Source: an uncultured Treponema sp.
GTDB taxonomy: Bacteria > Spirochaetota > Spirochaetia > Treponematales > Treponemataceae
Assembly (NCBI GenBank): GCA_934667505.1
Contig: CAKULY010000008.1
Location: forward strand, 16,960-80,959
DNA: 64,000 nucleotides
Direction of reading: 5' to 3'
The translations under genes were made by a program, and so were the position numbers. Positions 52,363 through 59,927 of this stretch are shown here, in pieces. Below the pieces are notes generated by a model. It was not told the origin of the DNA and did not search any database. It was given only the letters and a program-made list of their open reading frames with translations. Each line of letters starts with the position of its first letter. The stretch's first letter is position 1.

Positions 52363-53102
52363 TTTTCTGCTCCAGGCTGTTCTGTTTTTGAATCTTTTTT
52401 ATCTGGGTGCCTAAAAAACATTATTACTGCGATTCCGCTTGCTAATGCCCCTAATAAAATGTCGTTGCTGTTTGGAATTATGCCAAATCTCCACAGGATT
52501 ATGAATGTAAGCGTTGTAAAAAATCCGATTATCGCAGGAAAATAATCTTTTGTCTTTTCTAGCTGTTCAATAAGAAGGACTGTAAACAGCGCTGTAAGTG
52601 CAAAATCGATTCCGCCTAAAGAAATATTAGTTTTGGAAGTCACAATAGTGCCTAAAATTGCTCCGATTACGCTTCCGGCAATCCAATACAACTGGTCTAG
52701 AAGAGCGATTGTTCCGTAAAATTTTCCCGAAGAGCAATTTTTTGGAACTTCTGTGGATGTCATAAGCGAATAAGTTTCATCGGTAAGTGCAAAAATTAAA
52801 TAAGGCTTCCAGCGGCCGGTTCCTTTGAATTTTGTTATTAAGGAAAGACCGTAAACTATGTGCCTGATGTTTACAAAAAGTTCTGTCACTATTATTGCTG
52901 TGATAGGAACTCCTTGCGCAAAAAGTCCAATTGCAATGTACTGTCCTGCTCCTGCATACATAAAAATGCTCATGACCGCAGCGAGCCAAACAGGGTAGTT
53001 TTTTTCTGCTGCCATAAGTCCAAAAGCGATGCCGATTGCAAGGTATCCAAACAAAACTGGAATAGTAACTTTAAAAGCTGTCTTAAAATTTGTGTCTGAC
53101 AT
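52359..53102 (-). CDS. azlC: Branched-chain amino acid exporter, large subunit
   Basis: A 247-residue inner-membrane protein with AFKVTIPVLFGYLAIGIAFGLMAA and FVNIRHIVYGLSLITKF, AzlC hallmarks. It is first in azlC-azlD. With leuA nearby in the chromosome, export would relieve excess leucine, but no direct link is shown. Confidence 0.9.
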   Translation of the reverse strand: MSDTNFKTAFKVTIPVLFGYLAIGIAFGLMAAEKNYPVWLAAVMSIFMYAGAGQYIAIGLFAQGVPITAIIVTELFVNIRHIVYGLSLITKFKGTGRWKPYLIFALTDETYSLMTSTEVPKNCSSGKFYGTIALLDQLYWIAGSVIGAILGTIVTSKTNISLGGIDFALTALFTVLLIEQLEKTKDYFPAIIGFFTTLTFIILWRFGIIPNSNDILLGALASGIAVIMFFRHPDKKDSKTEQPGAEK

Positions 53103-53165
53103 ACGAATAATATAGCGAATAAAATCTTGTTTGCAAACATTGATTTATGTATTATATTAGTAAAT

Positions 53166-53369
53166 AGTTTGAACTTCGAGTTTTTATGAAAATGAATAAA
53201 AGCGTAAGCGAATTTACAATTTGTGAAGATTTTGTGCGATAAGAACGATTAGGGTTGCGTAGCAACCCAAGCCAGTTCAAACGAAGTGAGAGCACAACCA
53301 TCTGCTGCAAATTGGAAAGTCGCTGATAGCGATTTCTTCACGATTTATACAAAACTCAAATTTCAGGCT
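53166..53369 (-). repeat. Full-length foldback element, copy E, reverse orientation
   Basis: AGTTTGAACTTCGAGTTTTT at the left and CTCAAATTTCAGGCT at the right. Inside, TTTGTGAAGATTTTGTGCG, GGGTTGCGTAGCAACCC and GAAAGTCGCTGATAGCG show it is inverted relative to copies A-D. Flanks AAAT (53162-53165) and GAAT (53370-53373) differ at one base. It lies between the divergent azlC and the small membrane protein gene. Confidence 0.88.
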
Positions 53370-53441
53370 GAATATAATTTTTACTTTGAGTTTTTATAGT
53401 CTTAAAAGTAGAAAAAACAATTGAATTTTAGGGTAGGTATT

Positions 53442-53687
53442 ATGGTTTCCATCATTGTAGGAATTGCGTTGATTCTTTTTACAGTATTTGCTGTTCTTCC
53501 TGGAACTTGCGGTCTTAATTGGGGAGCAGATGTAATTGCTTTTTTAAAAGGAATGGCACCTGTATTTGCGGCTTTTGTGGGTCTTGTATGCTTGTTCATT
53601 GGAACTGCAGACATAAAAGACAAGGCAGAGGCTAAAAAAGAAGAAAAAGAAGCTAAAGCAAAGGAAGATAGCAATAAAAACTCATAG
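53442..53687 (+). CDS. Small two-helix membrane protein of unknown function
   Basis: An 81-residue protein with two hydrophobic helices (MVSIIVGIALILFTVFAVLP and FAAFVGLVCLFIGTADI) and a highly charged C-terminal tail (KAEAKKEEKEAKAKED), likely a coiled or disordered cytoplasmic segment. I do not recognise a family. ATG 53442 is preferred over the in-frame 53421 codon because the helix begins there and AGGGTAGG precedes it. Upstream of rplM, but with a separate promoter in between. Confidence 0.6.
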   Translation: MVSIIVGIALILFTVFAVLPGTCGLNWGADVIAFLKGMAPVFAAFVGLVCLFIGTADIKDKAEAKKEEKEAKAKEDSNKNS

Positions 53688-53692
53688 ATTTA

Positions 53693-53721
53693 TTGACTTA
53701 TCTTCTTAAAAAAGATATATT
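53693..53721 (+). promoter_or_regulatory. Predicted strong promoter of rplM-rpsI
   Basis: TTGACT (53693-53698), 17-bp spacer, TATATT (53716-53721). The hexamers and spacing are identical to those of the promoter at 63927. The leader to rplM is about 100 nt. Confidence 0.7.
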
Positions 53722-53742
53722 TTAGTTCCCCGTATATTTAAG

Positions 53743-53777
53743 GATAGCGAATGCTCATCGCTATCTGCGTTTTTTTT
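53743..53777 (+). terminator. Terminator-like hairpin in the rplM leader
   Basis: GATAGCGA (53743-53750) and TCGCTATC (53758-53765), perfect 8-bp stem, then TGCG and eight T. It lies downstream of the promoter at 53693 and upstream of rplM, so it should be in the rplM 5' leader. Confidence 0.6.
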
Positions 53778-53828
53778 GTCTGATGCAAGGCATTAAAAAG
53801 CATAAACTTTAATTTTTAAGGTATATAC

Positions 53829-54260
53829 ATGAAAACTGTTTTCGTTAATGAAAAAGCACAGAAGCGTGATTGGTATATAATCGACGCTGCTGGAAAATCT
53901 CTTGGACGTGTAGCTGCAAAAGCCGCTGCAATTGTTCGTGGAAAAGAAAAAGCCACATATACTCCTAATCAGGAAATGGGAGACTATGTTGTAATTATCA
54001 ATGCTGATAAAGTTGCAGTAACTGGTGGAAAAGAACAGAAAAAGATTTACTACAAGTATTCAACTGGTTTTGTAGGAAGCTTAAAGGCTCATACTTTTGA
54101 AAAACTTATAGAAAGACATCCAGAAGATCCTATTCGTCTTGCTGTAAAAGGAATGCTTCCACACGGAAGACTTGGACGCACTCTTATGGGAAATGTTAAG
54201 ATTTATGCAGGTGCAGAGCACCCTCATGCAGCTCAGAACCCAAAGTCTGTGGAACTTTAA
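53829..54260 (+). CDS. rplM: 50S ribosomal protein L13
   Basis: A 143-residue protein with the L13 sequence NEKAQKRDWYIIDAAGKSLGRVA at the N-terminus and AVKGMLPHGRLGRTLMGNVKIYAGAEHPHAAQNP at the C-terminus. It binds 23S rRNA and starts early 50S assembly. It is followed 13 bp downstream by rpsI, the normal pairing. Confidence 0.98.
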   Translation: MKTVFVNEKAQKRDWYIIDAAGKSLGRVAAKAAAIVRGKEKATYTPNQEMGDYVVIINADKVAVTGGKEQKKIYYKYSTGFVGSLKAHTFEKLIERHPEDPIRLAVKGMLPHGRLGRTLMGNVKIYAGAEHPHAAQNPKSVEL

Positions 54261-54273
54261 TTAGGAGTCTAAG

Positions 54274-54666
54274 ATGGTAAAGAACATTGCTATTGGAACA
54301 GGTAGAAGAAAAACAGCTGTAGCTCGTGTTTTTGTACGCGAAGGCTCAGGAAAAATTGTTGTTAATGGTAAAGAATTAAAGGAATATTTTGTTACAGAAG
54401 AACAGGCAAAACTTGTAGTTCAGCCGCTTTTGGTAACTTCAAGCGAAAGCAAGTTCGATATTCTTATCAACGTATGTGGCGGAGGTCTTAATGGACAGGC
54501 TGCAGCGTGTCTTCACGGAATATCCCGCGCGTTGCTTCAGGTAGACCCAGATAATCGCACTTCATTAAAAGCAAACGGATACCTTACTCGAGATTCTCGT
54601 ATGGTTGAACGCAAGAAGTACGGTCAGAAGGGTGCCCGCCGTAGATTCCAGTTCTCTAAACGTTAG
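54274..54666 (+). CDS. rpsI: 30S ribosomal protein S9
   Basis: A 130-residue protein with [15 protein letters not shown] and the basic C-terminus [17 protein letters not shown] that contacts P-site tRNA. Its start has TAGGAG. recX follows 32 bp downstream. Confidence 0.98.
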   Translation: MVKNIAIGTGRRKTAVARVFVREGSGKIVVNGKELKEYFVTEEQAKLVVQPLLVTSSESKFDILINVCGGGLNGQAAACLHGISRALLQVDPDNRTSLKANGYLTRDSRMVERKKYGQKGARRRFQFSKR

Positions 54667-54698
54667 TTCTTTCTTAACGTTGTTTTTAGGAATAACAT

Positions 54699-55322
54699 TT
54701 GGTTATCTACAAAACAGAGCAAGTTTCGCCAGAAATCATAAAAATTGATTCCAGTGCGGGGCTTGCTTTTTTTATTAGAACAGCCTACTTAAAACATATA
54801 AATCCCGCTGATATTGTAGAAAACGCAGAATTTGACGAAGAGCAGTCTGAAGAAATTATTGATGCAGGTATGTGCTACAGCGCGGAACTAAAAGCTTTTT
54901 CGTATTTGGCTCGCTGCGAGCAGTACAGAGCTGGTCTTGCCAGAAAACTTCTTAATAAAAAGTTTCAAAAAAAGTACATTGACTGTGCGCTGGATTTTCT
55001 TGAAGAAAAAGGCTTCCTAGATGATTTCCGCTGGGGAACTTTTTGGCTAAATTCAAGAAAGATTAATCATTTAGAGGGCAGAACTAAGCTTCTTGCAGAA
55101 TTGCTTTCTCGTGGAATTGATAGAACTGTTGCCTTGAATATTCTTGATGAATACTTTAAGGAAAATGACGAAACTCAACTTTGCATGCGTGCATATAAGA
55201 AATATCTTCTTAGGCTAAAAGCAGAAAAAAATGAATCTGAAAAAATAATAAAATATCTTCTTTCTCAAGGTTTTTCTATGAAGATGATAAAAAAAGCCTT
55301 AAGCGAAACGTGTTTATTGTAA
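54699..55322 (+). CDS. recX: Regulatory protein RecX
   Basis: Modulates RecA filaments. The 207-residue protein has RecX helical repeats: AFSYLARCEQYRAGLARKLLNKKFQKKYIDCALDFLEEKGFLDDFRWGTFWLNSRK and further LLAELLSRGIDRTVALNIL, IIKYLLSQGFSMKMIKKAL. The start is TTG at 54699 with AGGAA upstream. It is downstream of rpsI with a small hairpin (AACGTTA/TAACGTT) between, probably in the same transcript. recA is not in the window. Confidence 0.85.
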   Translation: MVIYKTEQVSPEIIKIDSSAGLAFFIRTAYLKHINPADIVENAEFDEEQSEEIIDAGMCYSAELKAFSYLARCEQYRAGLARKLLNKKFQKKYIDCALDFLEEKGFLDDFRWGTFWLNSRKINHLEGRTKLLAELLSRGIDRTVALNILDEYFKENDETQLCMRAYKKYLLRLKAEKNESEKIIKYLLSQGFSMKMIKKALSETCLL

Positions 55323-55359
55323 AAAAAAATCACTGTGTGAAAACTTTAGTTTGGATAAT

Positions 55360-55394
55360 AGGTCGAAAATCAAGACTTGCTCGACCTTCGACCT
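55360..55394. repeat. Inverted repeat in the recX/sppA convergent gap
   Basis: AGGTCGA (55360-55366) can pair with either of two tandem TCGACCT copies (55381-55387 and 55388-55394). No T run follows on either strand, so it is a weak terminator candidate at best. Confidence 0.35.
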
Positions 55395-55421
55395 GATAAA
55401 TTCTAAGATGCTCTATCTTTT

Positions 55422-56399
55422 TTAATTTTTATACAAGTAAGCGGGATATATCATTTTTGAATCTGAAAGCAGCTTTTCAAGAGAAGTTGAAAGAGTTGAA
55501 AGGTCGTTTTTTTCTTTAGTGCTTTTTCCAAATATAAAATCTCTAAACGACTTTTCTCTTGTATATCTGAATTCTACGGTTTTTAAGTCTTTTCCTTCGA
55601 ATTCATTGTTTCTCATATCTTTCAGCATGTTTTCCCAGCTGTCTATTGAATCAATTAGATTGTTGCTCAAGGCTTGTCTTGCTGTGTAGATTCTTCCGTC
55701 TGCAAGTTTTTTTACATCGTTTATCGGAATGTTTCTCCGCATGGCTACTATGTCGGTAAACTGCTCGTAACATTCGTCGGCTATAGTCTGTAAAATTTGT
55801 TTTTGCTCTTCCGAAAGCGGCTCGTTGAAGTTGCCCATGTTTTTATTCTTTCCGGCATGAATTGTGCTAGACTTTATTCCAAGATTTGATAGGAATTCTG
55901 TCATGTCGAATGTGCTGCCAGAAATTACACCAATTGAACCTGTAAGCGTGTTTCTGTTTGCATAGATTTTATCTGCTGCGCAAGAAATGTAATATCCTCC
56001 AGAGGCTGCTAGCGGTCCTTGGTATACGTAAATCGGCTTAGAAGAAGTCTTGTAGTCTTGTAGCGCTAAGTAAACTTCGTCTGCTTCGTAAACGCTGCCG
56101 CCTGGACTGTTTATAAAAATTGCAATTCCTTTGTTTGCTTTTTCATGTTTTAAAACCTTTATGGTTTCAAGAAGCCATTCCTGGTTGTAAGTTTCGTTTT
56201 TATCTTGAATGGTTCCCTCTATATATAAAGCTGCAATATATCCATCTTTTTTATTTGAATATAATTTTTTTTCTATTTTTTCTTTTGGAGAATTAGATTT
56301 TTTTATTAGCAAAACTGCCGCGCTTGGAACTGCGCAAATTATAGAAAATGCAATTATAATGATTAAAACAATAATTCCAGTTTTTCGTTTTTTGTTCAT
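55422..56399 (-). CDS. sppA: Signal peptide peptidase SppA
   Basis: A 325-residue S49 serine protease with one N-terminal transmembrane helix (TGIIVLIIIIAFSIICAVPSAAVLLI). INSPGGSVYEADEVY and GPLAASGGYYISCAADKIYA contain the catalytic serine (ASGGYY), and GSIGVI follows; the lysine partner lies in SSTIHAGKNKNMG. It degrades leftover signal peptides in the membrane. Length matches the short, single-domain SppA. A DUF975 gene lies 33 bp upstream. Confidence 0.92.
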   Translation of the reverse strand: MNKKRKTGIIVLIIIIAFSIICAVPSAAVLLIKKSNSPKEKIEKKLYSNKKDGYIAALYIEGTIQDKNETYNQEWLLETIKVLKHEKANKGIAIFINSPGGSVYEADEVYLALQDYKTSSKPIYVYQGPLAASGGYYISCAADKIYANRNTLTGSIGVISGSTFDMTEFLSNLGIKSSTIHAGKNKNMGNFNEPLSEEQKQILQTIADECYEQFTDIVAMRRNIPINDVKKLADGRIYTARQALSNNLIDSIDSWENMLKDMRNNEFEGKDLKTVEFRYTREKSFRDFIFGKSTKEKNDLSTLSTSLEKLLSDSKMIYPAYLYKN

Positions 56400-56432
56400 A
56401 CAATCTTCCGTATAAAATGTTATAAGAGAATT

Positions 56433-57167
56433 TTATCCTCTTAAATCTTCTTCCTTTATTCTGCCTTCTGTAACGGCATCTTTTAACATTCCGTGGTAAG
56501 CGTTTGTTTTTGTCATATTAATATAAGGAACTAGCCAAAGATAGCCAATTCCAAGCGAAAGGGTTGCAAGAATCGCCCATCCTATAAAGCTTAAATCCAT
56601 TATAAAAAGAGAGCCTTTCTTGCCTTTTGTTATTTCAATGCTGACTTTCATTGCTTTTGTTACAGAAAGTTCAGGATATTCTGCAAGAAGGTACAAAGTT
56701 TGCGAGTATGCATAAGATTTTATGATTCCAGGAATAATAAAAAGAAGCGCCCATAAAAATGTCCAAAGATAAATCCAAAGGCCGCCAAGAATTCCTCTTC
56801 CCCAAAGGCTAAATCCGTCTATAAAATCGGAGAACTTTACTGGCTGAGGTCCTTTCGACATCTTTAAGTATAGATAGATTTGGGCAATCGTAAGAACAAA
56901 CACTATGAAAAGCGATATGATTGAAAGAATTCTGAAAATGTAAACGAGGGCTGGAGAAAATACCGATTCAAATATTAATTCTGAAGAGTAGGCGTTTTCG
57001 CTAGTTGCCATTATTGCAGAAAAATTTTCAAAAAGGTCATTAATAATGTCGGGCGTAGCGAATAGACTTGTAATTATAGAGCAGAATAAAGTCACTAGAA
57101 CGGGTGTTGTCCAGCGTCCTTTTAATTGTTTTTTCGCAAAGTCCTTGTATTTTATTCTATCAAACAT
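56433..57167 (-). CDS. DUF975-family integral membrane protein
   Basis: A 244-residue protein with about five or six helices, opening MFDRIKYKDFAKKQLKGRWTTPVLVTLFCSII, the DUF975 pattern, with FIIPGIIKSYAYSQTLYLLAEYPE and ITKGKKGSLFIMDLSFIGWAIL. Function unknown. ATG 57167 is chosen with AGGAG at about 9 bases; the GTG three codons earlier is too close to it. It precedes sppA and follows the CYTH gene. Confidence 0.78.
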   Translation of the reverse strand: MFDRIKYKDFAKKQLKGRWTTPVLVTLFCSIITSLFATPDIINDLFENFSAIMATSENAYSSELIFESVFSPALVYIFRILSIISLFIVFVLTIAQIYLYLKMSKGPQPVKFSDFIDGFSLWGRGILGGLWIYLWTFLWALLFIIPGIIKSYAYSQTLYLLAEYPELSVTKAMKVSIEITKGKKGSLFIMDLSFIGWAILATLSLGIGYLWLVPYINMTKTNAYHGMLKDAVTEGRIKEEDLRG

Positions 57168-57199
57168 AAAAAACACTCCTTTTGTTTTTATTGTTGTTT

Positions 57200-57808
57200 T
57201 TACCGCAAAGCAACTTCTTGTGCTTCACGGAGCATTTCGCTGTAGTATTTTGATTCTATATCAGATTCTGGAATTTTGCATCTCTGCAAGATTTTAACAA
57301 GTTCGTTCTGTATGTTTTTTACAGTTTTTTCATCTTTTGTTTTGCTTAGAATTTCAATTTCTATAAAATCTCCTAAAGGAGGAACGTTGCAAACTTCAAT
57401 GTTAGCCGTTCCAAAACCGGTATTTAAAATATAACCTTCAACAGACTTCTTTTTGTGCAAGGTTAGAATAAATCCTGAATCTTTTAAAAACTCTTCGATT
57501 GGAGCAAAATCAGAAACCGTACATTCTTTTTCATCGTTTAATTCTGTTTCAATTTTTGATGCAGCTTGTTTTGTTTCCTTTTGCTTGTATGTAAAAATGT
57601 TTTTAATCTCAGTTCCTTTCTCCGTTTTTTTAGATTCTTTTCTTAATCTTACAGATATGTTTTTTAAAGTTGAATTTTCGGATTCAATTTCTTTTCCGTA
57701 GTAAAAGTCATTGCGTTCAACAGTTTTCTCGTAAGTAGCAAAGTTTTTTAATTCTGCAATCAGGTTTTCTCTGTTGCGCACATGGGCTTTTAGTTCAATT
57801 TCAAACAT
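57200..57808 (-). CDS. CYTH-domain protein (class IV adenylate cyclase / thiamine-triphosphatase type)
   Basis: A 202-residue protein with the signature ExExK as FEIELKAHV at the N-terminus, then NDFYYGK, SVRLRKES, FTYKQKE and NIEVCNVPPLGDFIEIEIL, the triphosphate-tunnel pattern. CyaB-like members can cyclise ATP or hydrolyse triphosphates; the sequence does not decide between them. If it makes cAMP, the cNMP-binding fusion at 15512 is a candidate receiver. It lies 33 bp before the DUF975 gene on the same strand. Confidence 0.8.
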   Translation of the reverse strand: MFEIELKAHVRNRENLIAELKNFATYEKTVERNDFYYGKEIESENSTLKNISVRLRKESKKTEKGTEIKNIFTYKQKETKQAASKIETELNDEKECTVSDFAPIEEFLKDSGFILTLHKKKSVEGYILNTGFGTANIEVCNVPPLGDFIEIEILSKTKDEKTVKNIQNELVKILQRCKIPESDIESKYYSEMLREAQEVALR

Positions 57809-57881
57809 TCTTCCATTATATAACTAAACTTGTTTATAAACAATGATTTTCATTTATTGTTCAATAGTTTATATTATATGA

Positions 57882-58886
57882 ATGAAATTAATTTGCGCTC
57901 CTATGGCGACTTTGAGTCACAGTGCCTTTAGAATGTTGATAGAAAATTTTGGCGGTTGTGACGAATTTTACACAGAAATGATAAATGCGCCTTCTCTTGT
58001 TGCCAATGGTCATTTTGAAAAATATTATTTAGACACGTCTCCTTCTAAAGAAAAAATTGTCTGGCAACTAACAGGAAAAGATATTCCTTCGATGTGCAAG
58101 GCTGCAAAAATTTTAGTGAACAAAGGGGGGCTTGGCATCGATTTGAATATGGGCTGTTGCGCTCCAGAAATCGTAAAAAGCGGAGCGGGAATCGCCTGGA
58201 TGTTAAAACCTGTTTCCCAAACTTTAGAATTAGTTCGCAGTGTAAAGGATGTTTTAAATTCCTTTGAAGCGGAAAATTCAGAGCATTTTAGGTTTAGTGT
58301 AAAGTGCCGGCTTGGCGATGATGATTTCTCAGAGCAGGCTTTTTTTGACTTTACAGATATGCTTGTTGAAAACGGTGTTGAGCGAATATGTTTGCATCCG
58401 CGCACAAAAAAGGAAAAATACAGAGAAAAGCCTCGCTGGTTTTATGCCCAAAAACTCGCGGAACGTTATGCTAGTCTTCCTGTTGAAATTGTTGTAAACG
58501 GAGATATTTGCGATGTCGCTTCAGCTTCAAAGGTTTTGGCCGCTTGTCCTGACTGCGATGGACTTATGATTGGAAGAGCCGCTGTAAGCAAGCCTTGGAT
58601 TTTTATGCTCCTTCGATACTTTTTTGACGGAAAAAAACTGGGTTCAAAAGTAGATTTGCTTGACTGTTCCTTAAAATTTATAGACTGGGTTGAGCAAAAG
58701 CAGCCTAAAGAGTTTTATAAAACGAGGCTTCAGCGTTTTTTTACGTATTTTTGCGAAAATCTTTCTTTTGCTCATTACGCTCGGACACAGATGTTGAATG
58801 CAGAAAATCTTGACGATAGCCGCGCAAGAATCTGTGAATATTTTAAAAAAGTTCCAGAAGACAGATTTTTGACAATATCTGTTTAA
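57882..58886 (+). CDS. dus: tRNA-dihydrouridine synthase
   Basis: Reduces uridine in tRNA D-loops using FMN and NADPH. The 334-residue TIM barrel has ICAPMATLSHSAFR for FMN, FYTEMINAP, IDLNMGCCAPEIVKSGAG with catalytic C92 (most members have Pro where C93 is), LHPRTKKEKY, VVNGDIC and GLMIGRAAVSKPWIF. The DusA/B/C subtype cannot be told by eye. The stop at 58884-58886 lies within a 20-bp sequence that is repeated on the far side of the following repeat element. Confidence 0.92.
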   Translation: MKLICAPMATLSHSAFRMLIENFGGCDEFYTEMINAPSLVANGHFEKYYLDTSPSKEKIVWQLTGKDIPSMCKAAKILVNKGGLGIDLNMGCCAPEIVKSGAGIAWMLKPVSQTLELVRSVKDVLNSFEAENSEHFRFSVKCRLGDDDFSEQAFFDFTDMLVENGVERICLHPRTKKEKYREKPRWFYAQKLAERYASLPVEIVVNGDICDVASASKVLAACPDCDGLMIGRAAVSKPWIFMLLRYFFDGKKLGSKVDLLDCSLKFIDWVEQKQPKEFYKTRLQRFFTYFCENLSFAHYARTQMLNAENLDDSRARICEYFKKVPEDRFLTISV

Positions 58887-58899
58887 TTTGAATAAAAAC

Positions 58900-59215
58900 T
58901 GACTGCAGAAAATTGATTTTTTATAAAAATGAATAAACGCGTAAGCAAAATTTTAATTTGTGAAAACTTTGCACGATAAGAACAATTAAGGGGATGTCTA
59001 ATAAGTTCTAAATGTCATTGTCGTACTTGATACGACAATCTCTAAATGATTGCAATATATGCATTTAGATTTTCGGGTCAAGCCCGAAAATGACAGAAAA
59101 GATACTTTTGGGACATCCCCCAAAATAATTCAAACGAAGTGCGAGCACAGCCGTCTGAACAAAGTAGAATTTTGCTGAAAGCGTTTTTTACAATTATAAA
59201 AACTTTGTTTTTGAC
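58900..59215 (-). repeat. Foldback element, copy F, reverse, interrupted by another element
   Basis: Left: TTGATTTTTTATAAAAATGA, then ATAAACGCGTAAGC, TTTAATTTGTGAA and GCACGATAAGAACAATTAAG. Right: ATTCAAACGAAGTGCGAGCA, CAGCCGTCTGAAC, then TTTGCTGAAAGCGTTTTTTAC. Both halves are copy E-like and in reverse orientation, but diverged; the centre hairpin (GGTTGCATAGCAACC in others) is replaced by the element at 58990-59120. Confidence 0.75.
58990..59120. repeat. Nested foldback element of a second family
   Basis: GGGGATGTC (58990-58998) and GACATCCCC (59112-59120) are perfect 9-bp terminal inverted repeats. Inside are TGTCATTGTCGTA, CTTGA, TACGACAAT (a 9-bp stem), TCTAAATG / CATTTAGA, and TTTTCGGG-TCAAG-CCCGAAAA (8-bp stem), closing with TGACA. 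This three-hairpin form with CTTGA/TCAAG loops is like the common intergenic palindromes of many bacteria. It is unrelated in sequence to the host element. Confidence 0.75.
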
Positions 59216-59295
59216 AATATCTGTTTAGTTTATAAAAATCAAAAATCGCTTATTAAACTTTAGTTAAAGTTGTTTCAAACTTGTGTCAAAACTTG

Positions 59296-59325
59296 TTGAC
59301 GATTAGACAAGCGGTATGATATTCT
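59296..59325 (+). promoter_or_regulatory. Possible promoter of yajC-secD-secF
   Basis: TTGACG (59296-59301), 18-bp spacer, TATTCT (59320-59325). The leader would be about 150 nt to yajC. Confidence 0.4.
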
Positions 59326-59480
59326 ATATAGATAGAAACTTCTAAAAAGTATATCGCTGTACTAAAGTTGCTTTTCGATTCTAATTTTTATAAATCAAAA
59401 GTTTCTGATTGCTAATATTATGTTTAGCAAAAGTACCGTTTTTTGGAAAGTTGCTTAATTCAAAAATGAAAGGATTGTAT

Positions 59481-59909
59481 ATGTCATTTATTTCATTCTT
59501 ACAGACTGCTGCATCTAGCAAGTCTTCTACTGTTGGGGGATTGATGTCTTTTCTCCCTTTTGTCATCATTATTGTTATTTTCTATTTCTTCCTTATTCGT
59601 CCGCAGAATAAAAAGCAGAAAGAAACTGAAAAAATGCTTGCAGCTCTAAAAAAAGGTGACAAAGTTGTTACTATTGGCGGAATTCATGGAGTTGTTTCTT
59701 CTGTAAAAGAAAAAACTGTTATTGTAAAAGTTGATGATAATGCAAAAATCGAATTTACACGTTCTGCAATTGCCTCTGTAGAAGGGGATAAAGTTGTTGA
59801 ATCAAAAACTTCTGATGAAAAAAAGAAAAATTCAAAAAAAGAAAAATCTGAAGAAGTTGTAGAAACTGCTAATGCAGAAACTTCTGCTGAATCAGAAGAA
59901 AAAAAATAA
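59481..59909 (+). CDS. yajC: Sec translocon accessory protein YajC
   Basis: A 142-residue protein with one helix (LMSFLPFVIIIVIFYFFLIRPQNKKQKE) and the YajC core KMLAALKKGDKVVTIGGIHGVVSSVKEKTVIVKVDDNAKIEFTRSAI, then a Lys/Glu-rich tail. It is part of the SecDF-YajC complex that assists protein export. The start is ATG 59481, with AAAGGA just before. secD follows 18 bp downstream. Confidence 0.93.
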   Translation: MSFISFLQTAASSKSSTVGGLMSFLPFVIIIVIFYFFLIRPQNKKQKETEKMLAALKKGDKVVTIGGIHGVVSSVKEKTVIVKVDDNAKIEFTRSAIASVEGDKVVESKTSDEKKKNSKKEKSEEVVETANAETSAESEEKK

Positions 59910-59927
59910 AAACTGGGGTGTAACAAG

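Larger units (their letters stand above)
58866..59227 (+). repeat. 20-bp direct repeats bracketing the composite repeat element
   Basis: TTTTTGACAATATCTGTTTA occurs at 58866-58885 (end of dus) and at 59208-59227, one on each side of the composite element. The second copy overlaps the end of the element. They may record a duplication of the dus end that came with the insertion. Confidence 0.7.
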
